DNA of 64,000 nt from Streptomyces californicus (GCF_000717645.1 NZ_JNZZ01000019.1:248001-312000), one strand, 5' to 3'; positions 53,732 to 62,203 are shown, numbered from the stretch's first letter. A program made the numbers and translations. The notes: a model not told the origin generated them from the sequence alone.

Positions 53732-55189
53732 CTACCGCGCCCGGCCGCCCCACCCGGCCCGAGCCGTCGTCAACTCGGCCCGGTAGCGCGCGTATCCGTC
53801 CTCGTACAGCGCCCGCAGGTCCGCACGCGGTTCGACCACCCGGTGGCGCCCCTGCGTCGCCCGGTACCCCGGGTCCAGCGACGCCCTGGCGACCGTCACC
53901 ACGCCGAGCGCCCCGACCTGCTCCTCCGACGGGATGCGGACCGGCCGGCCGAGCACGTCCGCCATCAGCCGGGCCCACATCACCGACCGCGTGCCACCGC
54001 CGCACAGGGCGAGGGTGCCGCTCAGCCCCGCCGTGTCCAGGCAGTGCCGGGCCGCGTAGCCGATGGCCTCGCAGACGGCGCGCACCGCGTCCGCCCGCCC
54101 GGTCGCCAGGCTGAGCCCGTCGAGCCTGCCCCGGGCCGACGGCTCGACGAAGGGAGCCCGCTCGCCCGCCTCCGAGAGGAAGGGCAGAGCGCGCGCCCCC
54201 CGGGCGCCGGGCGGGCTCTCGGTGAGCAGGGCGTCCACGTCGGCGGTGGTCGCGCCGACCAGGGCGAGCACCCACTCCAGCGCCGCCGTCCCCACCATGG
54301 CGGGCATGGCGCGCAGCCACCGGCAGGGGTCAGGCGTGCACAGCCACATCCCGGCCGGCTCGGCCGCCGGGTCCAGATCCACCCGGTCCGTGAGCACCTG
54401 GCTCGCGAGCGTCGTGCCGAGGATGAGGACCCCGTCGCCCACCTCGCGCACCCCGCTGCCGATCGCACAGGCCGGCAGGTCGTACGGCCCCGCCACGACG
54501 GGCAGCCCCTCCGGCAGCCCCAGCAGCCCGGCGCCCCGCCCGTCCAGCCCGAGCACCGTCCCGGGAGCGGCGGGAGCCGGCAGCAACTCGGCACGGCCCT
54601 CCACCCCGCACGCCGCCAGCGCCTCGGGGGCGTAGCGGCGGGTACGCGGGTCCAGGAACGGCAACGTCGCGTCGGAGGCATCCAGACAGACCCGGCCGGT
54701 GAGGTGCTGGGCCACGGCGTCCACGCAGTACCCGGCGACGGCCGCCCGGTCCAGCGCCTCGGGCTCGTGCTCCTGGAGCCAGTGCAGCAGCGGGCCGTGA
54801 CACCCCGGGAACATGCCGGAACCGGTGTGCGCGTACGCGGCCCCGACCGTGCCGTCCGCCAGCCACCGCGTCACCAGCTCCGCGGCCCGCGCGTCCATCC
54901 AGGAGATCGCCGGCCGCACCGGGCGGCCCCGCTCGTCCCGCAGCCACAGACCGTCCCCCTGCCCGGTGAGCGCCACCGCGTCCGGCATCCCGCCGATCGC
55001 TCCGGCGACCTCCCGCACCACCTCCCCGACACCGGCCACGACGTCGTCCAGGTCCTGCTCGACCCGCCCGCCCGACAGCATCGCGACGTGCGAGCGGCGG
55101 ACGGCGGCGGCTCGCGCACCACCCTCTTCGTCGAACGCCACGGCCTTGGTGACCGACGTCCCGATGTCCACACCGATGATGGTGCCCAC
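53732..55189 (-). CDS. FGGY-family carbohydrate kinase 1
   Basis: 485 residues from GTG 55189. The actin-like fold is marked by IGVDIGTSVTKAVAF, TGQGDGLWL, WMDARAAEL (substrate-binding segment), catalytic Asp in GPYDLPACAIGSG, and the C-terminal ALCGGGTRSVMWARLMADVLGRPV. It phosphorylates a sugar or polyol at the expense of ATP. The substrate-site wording (WMDAR, TGSGMFPGCHGP) differs from textbook xylulokinase and glycerol kinase and from the second kinase of the island. It is downstream of the dehydrogenase on the same strand, with a long hairpin between them. Confidence 0.9.
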   Translation of the reverse strand: MGTIIGVDIGTSVTKAVAFDEEGGARAAAVRRSHVAMLSGGRVEQDLDDVVAGVGEVVREVAGAIGGMPDAVALTGQGDGLWLRDERGRPVRPAISWMDARAAELVTRWLADGTVGAAYAHTGSGMFPGCHGPLLHWLQEHEPEALDRAAVAGYCVDAVAQHLTGRVCLDASDATLPFLDPRTRRYAPEALAACGVEGRAELLPAPAAPGTVLGLDGRGAGLLGLPEGLPVVAGPYDLPACAIGSGVREVGDGVLILGTTLASQVLTDRVDLDPAAEPAGMWLCTPDPCRWLRAMPAMVGTAALEWVLALVGATTADVDALLTESPPGARGARALPFLSEAGERAPFVEPSARGRLDGLSLATGRADAVRAVCEAIGYAARHCLDTAGLSGTLALCGGGTRSVMWARLMADVLGRPVRIPSEEQVGALGVVTVARASLDPGYRATQGRHRVVEPRADLRALYEDGYARYRAELTTARAGWGGRAR

Positions 55190-55259
55190 GCCTGTGCCTC
55201 CCGTATGAGCCGAGGGATTCCCGGCCGCCGACTGCCGCCGGCAGGACCGGTCGGCCGTT

Positions 55260-55311
55260 CGAGGGGGTGCTCGACCGTCCCGCCCGCGCGGAACGGTCAG
55301 ACACCCCCTCG
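55260..55311. terminator. Long interrupted hairpin at the dehydrogenase-kinase junction
   Basis: CGAGGGGGTG (55260-55269) pairs with CACCCCCTCG (55302-55311), with an inner GACCGT/ACGGTC pairing. It overlaps the dehydrogenase stop codon and precedes the kinase start by about 70 bases, so it may attenuate or process the transcript between the two genes. Confidence 0.5.
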
Positions 55312-56346
55312 GACGGCCGGGTTCGCCAGGTGGAACAACTCCTCCCCGCGCAGGAACCGGCCGACCTCGGCCGCGGTGATGGCCGCCGCGCGGTGGGCCG
55401 TCTGCCGGGTCGCCCCGGCGAGATGAGGGGTGGTGATCACGTTCGGCACGCCGTGCAGCGGCCAGTCGTCGGGCAGCGGCTCGACGTCGTACACATCGAG
55501 GGCCAGCGCGCCGAGACGGCCGTCGCGCAGCATCTGCGGCAACGGCGCGTGGTCGAGGAGCCCGCCGCGCGCGGAGTTCACCAGGACCGCGCCGCGGGGC
55601 AGCAGGGCGAGGCGGCGGGCATCCAGCAGGTGACGGGTCTCCTCGGTCAGCCGGGCATGCAGGCTCACTACCCGACTACGGCTCAGGAGGTCGTCGAGCC
55701 CGACCGGTTCGACCCCGTCCGCCCGGACCGCCGCGGGATCGGCGTACGGGTCGGCCGCGAGGACGTGAGCCCCGAAGGCGCGCATCACCCGTGCCACGAT
55801 GCGGCCGATCGCACCGTAACCGACGAGCCCGACCGTGGACCCGCCGAGCTCGCCCCCGCTCTCCTCGTACGCGTACAGATCCCCCCGCCACACGCCCCGC
55901 TTCAGCTCCGCGTCCGCCGTGCCGATCCGCCGTGCGGCGGCCAGCATCAGCCCGACGGCGAACTCCGCCGCCGCGGGCGCGTTGCGGCCGGGGGCGAAGC
56001 TGACCCGCACGCCGTGGCGGGTGGCGGCGGCCAGGTCCACGTTGACCGGCCCGCCCCGCGACACGGCCACGAGCCGCAGCTCCGGCGAGGCGGCGAACAC
56101 CCGCTCGGTGAACGGGGCCATCTGCGTGACACAGACGGCCGCCCCTTCCAGGGCCTCGACCAGCCCGTCCTCCGTACCGCTCGCCTCACGGACCCCGCCG
56201 ACCGGCCCGAAGGGTTCATGGGGCCAGGGCAGGGTCAGCTCACCGAACTCCGGAAGCTCGCCCCCCGTGCCCGACAGCTCCTGGCTCACCGCCGCGCGGA
56301 TCAGCTCCGGACGGACGAAGTGGTCGCCTGCGGCGAGAATGCGCAT
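55297..56346 (-). CDS. D-2-hydroxyacid dehydrogenase (NAD-dependent)
   Basis: 349 residues from ATG 56346. The Rossmann motif is VGLVGYGAIGRIVARVM; catalytic Arg is in VNSARGGLLDH, Glu in DVYDVEPLP and His in TPHLAGATRQT. The family oxidises or reduces 2-hydroxy/2-keto acids, including phosphoglycerate and 4-phosphoerythronate. In this island it might act on an aldonate or a phosphorylated acid derived from the imported sugar. It is divergent from the phosphatase gene across a 236-bp operator region. Confidence 0.9.
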   Translation of the reverse strand: MRILAAGDHFVRPELIRAAVSQELSGTGGELPEFGELTLPWPHEPFGPVGGVREASGTEDGLVEALEGAAVCVTQMAPFTERVFAASPELRLVAVSRGGPVNVDLAAATRHGVRVSFAPGRNAPAAAEFAVGLMLAAARRIGTADAELKRGVWRGDLYAYEESGGELGGSTVGLVGYGAIGRIVARVMRAFGAHVLAADPYADPAAVRADGVEPVGLDDLLSRSRVVSLHARLTEETRHLLDARRLALLPRGAVLVNSARGGLLDHAPLPQMLRDGRLGALALDVYDVEPLPDDWPLHGVPNVITTPHLAGATRQTAHRAAAITAAEVGRFLRGEELFHLANPAVRGGV

Positions 56347-56447
56347 GACGTCGGAACCCTTCCGCGAGAAGAGCGAGCAGGGCGGCGCGCCGAACAGGGC
56401 ACCGCCTGATCCGAGCCGCGAGGGCCGGGAACCCGGGTGTGAAAACT

Positions 56448-56483
56448 CTGTTAGATTCAACAGTGCCCGCGTAAATTTAACAG
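56448..56483. promoter_or_regulatory. Tandem DeoR-type operators in the divergent promoter
   Basis: CTGTTAGATTCAACAG (56448-56463) is a 5-6-5 inverted repeat, followed by TAAATTTAACAG (56472-56483). The element AACAG-T/C-GCCCGCGT occurs twice, 20 bases apart (from 56459 and 56479). The region is AT-rich against its surroundings and lies between the dehydrogenase and phosphatase start codons, so one regulator can serve both directions. Confidence 0.7.
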
Positions 56484-56582
56484 CGCCCGCGTGAACCGGC
56501 AATGCGCTCGGCGCACTCGGCGTGTACGACAGACACGGACCGCGCCCCGCTCCACCAGCCCCGTTCCCGGAAGGCCCACCGC

Positions 56583-57236
56583 ATGACCGCCCGTCTCCTG
56601 CTGGTCCGGCACGGCGAGACCGCATGGCACGCCGAGAACCGCTACGCCGGGGTCACCGACGTCGCCCTGACGCCCCGGGGCCTCGACCAGGCAGCCGACC
56701 TCGGAGCCTGGGCGGCCCGCCGCGGCGCGGTCGCGGTCGCCGCCTCGCCGCTCAGTCGCGCCCGGCTGACGGCAGCCCCCGCGGCGGCCGCGCTGGGGCT
56801 GGATGTCGACGTCCTAGAAGGGCTGCGGGAAGTCGGCTTCGGATGGGGCGAGGGCCGGACCGTCGAGGAGATGGCCGCGGAGGACCCCGAAGCCGTACGC
56901 AGGTTCCGCGAGGACGCGGACTCCGGCGCCTTCCCCGGCTCGGAACCCGTCGCGGACGCCGCGGCCCGCGCCACCGCCGCCCTTCGCGACCTCGCCCGCC
57001 GCCACCGGGACGGCACGGTGCTCGTCGTCGCGCACAACACCCTGCTGCGCATCGCCCTGTGCGACCTGCTCGGACTGCCCCTCGGCCGCTACCGGCACGT
57101 CTTCCCGCGCCTGGACAACGGGGCCGTGACGGAGATCGAGATCCGCGACACGGGAACGGCGCTCCGCTCGCTCAACGTGCCCACCACCACGACGCCCCCC
57201 GCCGCCTCGTCCGGGCCCGCCCCTGCGGGAGACTGA
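56583..57236 (+). CDS. Histidine phosphatase (phosphoglycerate-mutase-like) family protein
   Basis: 217 residues from ATG 56583. LLLVRHGETAWH carries the phosphorylated His, ASPLSRARLTAA the second Arg, a Glu in LREVGFGWGEG and VVAHNTLLR the second His. This is a phosphatase/mutase that acts on small phosphorylated metabolites. As the first gene of the rightward operon it is six bases ahead of the DeoR gene and may dephosphorylate an intermediate of the same pathway. Confidence 0.9.
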   Translation: MTARLLLVRHGETAWHAENRYAGVTDVALTPRGLDQAADLGAWAARRGAVAVAASPLSRARLTAAPAAAALGLDVDVLEGLREVGFGWGEGRTVEEMAAEDPEAVRRFREDADSGAFPGSEPVADAAARATAALRDLARRHRDGTVLVVAHNTLLRIALCDLLGLPLGRYRHVFPRLDNGAVTEIEIRDTGTALRSLNVPTTTTPPAASSGPAPAGD

Positions 57237-57241
57237 CCCCC

Positions 57242-58015
57242 ATGACCAAGAGATCCGCCGAAGAGCGGCGACGGCTCATCGCCGACCACGTCGTGGAGCA
57301 GGGCACGGTCACGGGCGCCGAACTCGCCGGGCTGACGGGCGTCAGCCTGATGACCGTCCACCGCGACCTCGACGACCTCGCACGCCAAGGGGTGCTGCGC
57401 CGTTTCCGGGGCGGCGCCTCCGCCCTCCCCTCCACGGTGTTCGAGTCCAGCCTCGACTACCGCCTCGGCGTCCACACGGCCGAGAAGAACGCCGTCGCGC
57501 ACGCCGCCGCGGCGCTGGTGGAGCCCGGCATGTCGGTGATGCTCGACGACTCCACCACGGTCCTGGCCATGGCCCGTCTGCTGGTCGATCTCGCCCCGCT
57601 CACCGTGGTCACCAACGCCCGCAGGGTCCTCGACGTCTTCGCGGGATGCGAGGACATACGCCTGATCGCGCTCGGCGGCGAGTACTCACGCACCCACGAC
57701 TCCTTCCTCGGCATGCCCTGCGTCGAGGCGGTCCAGGCGCTCTCCGTCGACCTCGTCGCGGTCTCGACCTCCGCGCTCGACGCCAGATCGGCCTACCACC
57801 AGGAACAGGACGTGGTGCTGGTCAAACGCGCGATGCTCACGTCGGCGGCGACCAAGGTGATGCTCATGGACCACACCAAGCTCGCCCGGACCGCCCTGCA
57901 CCGGGTCGGCCCCGTCGGCGACCTGGACCACCTCGTCGTGGACGACGGAGCCGACCCCGAACTGCTCGGCAGACTCCGCGAACGGACCCGGGTGACGGTG
58001 GCCGCCGCGCGCTGA
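57242..58015 (+). CDS. DeoR-family transcriptional regulator
   Basis: 257 residues. An N-terminal helix-turn-helix (LAGLTGVSLMTVHRDLDDLARQGVLRRFRGGA) precedes a sugar-phosphate-sensing DeoR domain (LDDSTTVLAMARLL, TVVTNARRVLDVF, LIALGGEY, DHTKLARTALHRVG). DeoR proteins are usually repressors released by a phosphorylated sugar. Three transcription units of this island share AT-rich TTAACA-containing elements, so it is the likely local regulator, including of itself. Confidence 0.92.
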   Translation: MTKRSAEERRRLIADHVVEQGTVTGAELAGLTGVSLMTVHRDLDDLARQGVLRRFRGGASALPSTVFESSLDYRLGVHTAEKNAVAHAAAALVEPGMSVMLDDSTTVLAMARLLVDLAPLTVVTNARRVLDVFAGCEDIRLIALGGEYSRTHDSFLGMPCVEAVQALSVDLVAVSTSALDARSAYHQEQDVVLVKRAMLTSAATKVMLMDHTKLARTALHRVGPVGDLDHLVVDDGADPELLGRLRERTRVTVAAAR

Positions 58016-58050
58016 GCCCCGACCCGCCCCGTCCTCCCGTGATGGAACGC

Positions 58051-58065
58051 GTGTTAATTTCACAT
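58051..58065. promoter_or_regulatory. Putative DeoR-type operator upstream of kinase 2
   Basis: GTGTTAATTTCACAT lies 76 bases before the second kinase start, in an otherwise GC-rich gap. It shares the TGTTAA core with the sites at 53656 and 56448, although the flanks differ, so it is the weakest of the three. Confidence 0.5.
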
Positions 58066-58141
58066 CTGCGCGGCCCTCGCGACCGACTGCCGTGCGATCA
58101 CCGGACACGCGGGGCCCGCCCCGCCGGGAAGGACGCGTCCC

Positions 58142-59620
58142 ATGAGCAGCGCTCCCCGCCGCACCGCGGTCACGTCCCCGGCCGTGATCGGCGTCGACGT
58201 GGCGACCGCGTCCGTCCGCGCGGTCTGTGTGGACGGACGGGGACGGGTCCTCGCCGAGGCGCGGGAGGACCTGCCGGTCCCGGTACGCACCGCCCCGGGA
58301 GCCAGCGAGCAGGACGCCCGCACCTGGTGGCCCGCCGTGCGCTCCGCACTGCGCCGCACCACGGCCGCACTGCCCCGGGGCGGCCGCGAGGTGGCCGCCG
58401 TGGCCGTGTCCGCCACCTCCGGGACCATCGTGCCGACCGGAGCCGACGGCGCCCCGCTCGGCCCGGCCCTGATGTACGACGACCGGCGCGCAGCCGACCT
58501 CAACGCCGAGGCCCAACGGGCGGGCAGCGCCCGCTGGGACGCGCTCGGCCACTCGGTGGGACCCACCGCCGCGCTCGGCCGGGCCGTCTGGTGCCTGCGG
58601 ACGTACGGCGCCGCCCTGAGCCGCGTCCTGCACACCCCCGAGGTCATCGGCCGCGAACTGACCGGCCACCCCGTGCCCGTGGACTGGAGCCACGCCCTCA
58701 AGACCGGCTACGACGCCCGCACCGAGCAGTGGCCGCACGAGGTCCTCGACGCCCTCGGCCTCCCGACCGCACTCCTGTCCGACGTACGTGCCCCCGCCAC
58801 CGAGGCCGGCACCGTCGGCCCCCGGGCGGCCGAGGCCACCGGACTGCCCGAGGGATGCTCCGTACGCCTGGGCATGACGGACGGCTGCGCGGGTCAGATC
58901 GCCACCGGGGCGGTCGAGCCCGGCCGGTTCGTGGGTGTGCTCGGCACCACGTACGTCCTCAAAGGGGTGTCCGAGCAACTGGTCCGCGACCCGGCCGGGG
59001 CGTTCTACAGCCACCGCCACCCCGAGGGCTGGTGGCTGCCCGGCGGCGCGTCCAACACCGGAGGGGAGTGCTTGGCCGAGGTGCCACCGGACCGCCTGCC
59101 CGCGCTGGACGCCGCGGCGGAGGCCCGGGGCCCCGCGTCGTATGTGCGCTACCCGCTGCGCCGCGACGGCGAACGGTTCCCCTTCGTCTCCGGACCGGCC
59201 CGGGGATTTCGCCTCGGTGCTCCCCGCGACGAGGCCGACGCCCATCGGGCAGCGCTCGAAGGGGTCGCCTTCGTCGAGCGCCTGGCGTTGGAACGGGTCG
59301 GGCGCCTGGGGGTCGCGGTGCGCGGCCCCCTGCACGCCGCCGGCGGCGGAAGCCGCAGCTCCGTGTGGACCGCGATCCGGGCCACCGTGCTGGACCGTCC
59401 GGTCCGCGTGGCGGAACGCGCCGAGACCGCCTTCGGCGCTGCGCTCCTCGCCGCGACCGGAACCCTCCACGAGAACCTCGCGGCGAGCGCCGCAGCCATG
59501 GCGGGCGGTGGCGCCCTGATCGAACCGGTGGCGGCCGAACGCCCGGCACTGGACGACGCGTACGGCCGCTTCACCGAGGAGCTGCGCACCCGGGGATGGC
59601 TCCCCGACGGACCACGCTGA
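58142..59620 (+). CDS. FGGY-family carbohydrate kinase 2
   Basis: 492 residues from ATG 58142. Marks of the family: VIGVDVATASVRAVCVD, VSATSGTIVPT, MYDDRRAADL, catalytic Asp in GMTDGCAGQIATG, LGTTYVLKGV and the C-terminal HAAGGGSRSSVWTAIRA. It is clearly a different subfamily from kinase 1: the substrate segment reads MYDDRR rather than WMDAR. It has its own putative operator and lies 126 bases downstream of the DeoR gene. Two kinases in one island suggest two substrates, or successive phosphorylations of one pathway. Confidence 0.9.
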   Translation: MSSAPRRTAVTSPAVIGVDVATASVRAVCVDGRGRVLAEAREDLPVPVRTAPGASEQDARTWWPAVRSALRRTTAALPRGGREVAAVAVSATSGTIVPTGADGAPLGPALMYDDRRAADLNAEAQRAGSARWDALGHSVGPTAALGRAVWCLRTYGAALSRVLHTPEVIGRELTGHPVPVDWSHALKTGYDARTEQWPHEVLDALGLPTALLSDVRAPATEAGTVGPRAAEATGLPEGCSVRLGMTDGCAGQIATGAVEPGRFVGVLGTTYVLKGVSEQLVRDPAGAFYSHRHPEGWWLPGGASNTGGECLAEVPPDRLPALDAAAEARGPASYVRYPLRRDGERFPFVSGPARGFRLGAPRDEADAHRAALEGVAFVERLALERVGRLGVAVRGPLHAAGGGSRSSVWTAIRATVLDRPVRVAERAETAFGAALLAATGTLHENLAASAAAMAGGGALIEPVAAERPALDDAYGRFTEELRTRGWLPDGPR

Positions 59621-59685
59621 CGCCGCGCAGCCGGCCGCCACCTACCCGCCGCGCAGCCGGCCGCCACCTACCCGCCGCGCAGCCG
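59621..59685. repeat. Tandem repeat, 26-bp unit, 2.5 copies
   Basis: The 26-base unit at 59621-59646 is repeated exactly at 59647-59672, with half a copy at 59673-59685 (core CAGCCGGCCGCCACCTAC). It begins directly after the kinase 2 stop codon. It is probably replication slippage in GC-rich DNA; a role in termination cannot be excluded. Confidence 0.85.
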
Positions 59686-59756
59686 CCCGCCCGCCCGCCT
59701 GCCCGCGGAGGCGGCGCCCCCGGAATCGGGCCGGGCTCAGCCCGGGGAACCGGGCC

Positions 59757-60296
59757 TCAACGGGACGAGACCGCGCTGCCGTCGTCCCGTACGTCCTTCT
59801 CGAGAAGGGTGAACGACTTGACCGAGCCGTCCGGTTGCGGTTTGCCCTCCTTGGTCCCGACAGCACGGTAACCGGCGGCGAGGTAGTACGCGTTGAGCCG
59901 TGCGTTGCCCGCCAGGCAGTCCAGCCGCACCAGGCCGCGCCCGGTGGCGGCCACGCGCTGCTCCGCAGCCCGCAGAAGCCGGCGACCGGTCCCCGGCGGA
60001 ACGTCCGCGTGGGCCACCATCAGCCGGTGCACATACCCGGCGGCCGAGGCCCGCGGCCCCCAGGCGTCCTCGTCCTCCCACCACAACTCCCAGGCGCCGA
60101 CCACACCGACCGTGCTCTCCCCGAGCCACACCTCGCCGATCTCCGACACCCTTCGGAAGTGCTCCACGCCCAGCTCGCCCGGCTGCCACTGACCCGTGAC
60201 ACCCCGCGCCAGCATCCAGCGGGCGGCAGCGTCCCGCAGTCGTACGACACAGGGGAGGTCGCCCTCGGAAGCGAGGCGGAAGCGCAGATCGTCCAC
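59757..60296 (-). CDS. GNAT-family N-acetyltransferase
   Basis: 179 residues from GTG 60296 with GAGGA eight bases upstream. Motifs include YVHRLMVAHADVPPGTGRRLLRAAEQRV (acetyl-CoA pyrophosphate-binding, R/Q-x-x-G-x-G/A) and RLNAYYLAAGYRAVGTKEG. The substrate is unknown; Trp-rich segments (GAWELWWEDEDAWG) are noteworthy. It is divergent from the M23 peptidase gene. Confidence 0.87.
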   Translation of the reverse strand: MDDLRFRLASEGDLPCVVRLRDAAARWMLARGVTGQWQPGELGVEHFRRVSEIGEVWLGESTVGVVGAWELWWEDEDAWGPRASAAGYVHRLMVAHADVPPGTGRRLLRAAEQRVAATGRGLVRLDCLAGNARLNAYYLAAGYRAVGTKEGKPQPDGSVKSFTLLEKDVRDDGSAVSSR

Positions 60297-60400
60297 GGCG
60301 CGATCCTCGCACGGACGTCCGCCCATGGATCGGCCGATTCCTGGGGAAGGGGTGGCACGGCGAAGCAGGTGAGCCCCGGCCCTTCTCGACGGTAACTCAC

Positions 60401-60463
60401 TTGATATCAAAGCCAGTTGCTCTGTTGTGATGGTGCGGCGCCCCGCCTAGTCTATGCGCATAG
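60401..60463. promoter_or_regulatory. Two perfect palindromes between GNAT and M23 peptidase genes
   Basis: TTGATATCAA (60401-60410) and CTATGCGCATAG (60452-60463) are perfect palindromes in the 284-bp divergent gap. Being different, they may bind two regulators or mark one operator per direction. Both lie over 100 bases upstream of either start codon. Confidence 0.45.
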
Positions 60464-60580
60464 AACTTGAACGTGGCATGACATTCACCTGTTCTTGTCC
60501 TTCGTGCGGCATGGTCACGCCCGCCATGTTCTCGCCCCTGCCGGTCCGGCAGGCCCTCATGTTCGGAAGGGACACCACCC

Positions 60581-61687
60581 ATGCTCTCCACACTGTCTGT
60601 GAGAACCGCAGTCGCCGCCCTCGCCGTCACCGGGCTCCTCGTCGCCGTACCCCAGGCGACGGCGGCTCCCCGGGACGCCGGCGCGCCGACCGCCGGAGCG
60701 GTCGCGGACGCCGCCCCGTCGCCGTCCGACGGCGTCACCGTGAAGATGTCGCCCGCCGCCGCCGACGACCTCGGCGCATCCCGGAAGGCGCTGGTGGACG
60801 CCGTATCCACGGACGTCCTGGCCCGGTCCGACGACGCCAAGGGGCTCTCGGCGAAAGCCGCCGTCGCCGAACTCGCCGACGAGGGGCGCAAGGTGGTCGT
60901 CGACGTCCGTACCGCCTCGGCCGACTGGGCCCGCGGGGTCGCCTACGTCGAAGCGCCCCGCACGCGCCATGGCGACCCGGAGGGCTGGCTCTACATCGCT
61001 CACCGCAAGGACGGGCAGTGGATCGCGGGACTCGAAGGCGACCGCGAGTTCGCCGACCACGTGGCCACGTCGCCGCTGGTCGGCAAGGCGGAGCGACGCG
61101 ACATGACCGCCTACGCACAGCGCAAGGCGGCACCGGAGCAGGGGAAGCCGTCCGTGGGAGCGGCGGCCGCCAACACCAACGGGCTCCTCCTGCCGTGGAT
61201 GCCCGACTACTACATGACGCTCACCGGCGGAGCGCACTCCCACACCGGCTCGACCGGCTACTGGAGCAGCCTCGACTTCGCCGGCGGCAACGCCAGCGGC
61301 CGGGTCCGTTCGTCCAGGGAGGGCACGGCGACCTCCATGTGCGGCGCCGGCGGCGGGTGGACCCGGGTCATCCACCCCGGCGGCTTCTCGACGGACTACT
61401 ACCACATGTTCAACACCACGTACTACAACGGCACCTCGATCGGCCGCAGCGCACTGCTGGGCAGCATCGGTACGGACACCTGCGCCGGCGGGGCCGCGAC
61501 CGGAGCCCACGTCCACTGGAGCCTGCGCACGTACGACGCGAACTACAACGGCCAGTACACCTGGCTCAACGGCCGCACCATCGGCGGCTGGCTGTGGTCG
61601 AACGGGTCCGGCCAGTACTCCGGGTGCGCGACCCGACTGGGTGTCACCGCCTGCCCCGGTACGGCGATCTACAACCGCGCCGGCTGA
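60581..61687 (+). CDS. Secreted M23-family metallopeptidase
   Basis: 368 residues from ATG 60581. The signal peptide ends near VPQATAAP. Residues about 50-195 form an uncharacterised N-terminal domain; the C-terminal LytM/M23 domain has zinc ligands His219/His221 with Asp232 (SSLDFAGG) and the HVH pair (His310, His312). Cysteines at 254, 301 and the C-terminus suggest disulphides. It resembles Streptomyces secreted peptidases of the lysostaphin fold that cut glycine-rich peptides such as peptidoglycan cross-bridges or elastin-like proteins. Confidence 0.9.
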   Translation: MLSTLSVRTAVAALAVTGLLVAVPQATAAPRDAGAPTAGAVADAAPSPSDGVTVKMSPAAADDLGASRKALVDAVSTDVLARSDDAKGLSAKAAVAELADEGRKVVVDVRTASADWARGVAYVEAPRTRHGDPEGWLYIAHRKDGQWIAGLEGDREFADHVATSPLVGKAERRDMTAYAQRKAAPEQGKPSVGAAAANTNGLLLPWMPDYYMTLTGGAHSHTGSTGYWSSLDFAGGNASGRVRSSREGTATSMCGAGGGWTRVIHPGGFSTDYYHMFNTTYYNGTSIGRSALLGSIGTDTCAGGAATGAHVHWSLRTYDANYNGQYTWLNGRTIGGWLWSNGSGQYSGCATRLGVTACPGTAIYNRAG

Positions 61688-61906
61688 CAGGCCCTTCGGC
61701 CCGGGCCCGCGAGCCCGGGCCGGAGCCGCGGGCGGTGTCCGGGCGACGCCCCGTCGGTGGAACGGGCCTCCCGCGCCTCGGGCATGAGGAAGGATGGCCG
61801 GGTGCCCGGCGGAGCCTCCCGGCGCGCTCGCGAGGCGCACCGGCAGCGCGTACCCGCGGGGCCCGACCGTGACGACCGCACCGGGCCGTGCGCCCGCAGG
61901 AGAAGC

Positions 61907-62203
61907 ATGTCCGACCAGGCGCAGCCGCCCTTCATCGACCCGGAGTCCGACTATCCGTGCTGCTGGTTCTGTCCGGCGCTGCGCCTTCCTCGCTCCGGGT
62001 TCCTCGTCGCCGACCGTCCCAGCAGGCTCTGGCCGTTCGACGCGGCGGACGGCTACCGGTACACGGTCGATGACCGGACCCCTGTGTGCGTGCATCCGGG
62101 CCGGGTCGGTCTGGACGCCGAGCGGACGGCGCCGCTCCTCGCCATCGATCCGCCCGCCGAACCGGCGCCGGCCGGGAAGCGCCGCCTCCGGTGGTGGCGG
62201 TAA
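61907..62203 (+). CDS. Small cysteine-containing protein of unknown function
   Basis: 98 residues from ATG 61907 with AGGAG five bases upstream. The N-terminus contains CCWFC, and a further Cys lies in VCVHPG; the middle is aromatic and Asp-rich (LWPFDAADGYRYTVDD) and the end is basic (KRRLRWWR). There is no signal peptide. The cysteines could bind zinc. I do not recognise the family. A very strong terminator follows immediately. Confidence 0.7.
   Translation: MSDQAQPPFIDPESDYPCCWFCPALRLPRSGFLVADRPSRLWPFDAADGYRYTVDDRTPVCVHPGRVGLDAERTAPLLAIDPPAEPAPAGKRRLRWWR

Noticed and set aside
59621..59685. CRISPR array
   Set aside because: The copies are contiguous tandem repeats with no spacers and no cas genes in the window.
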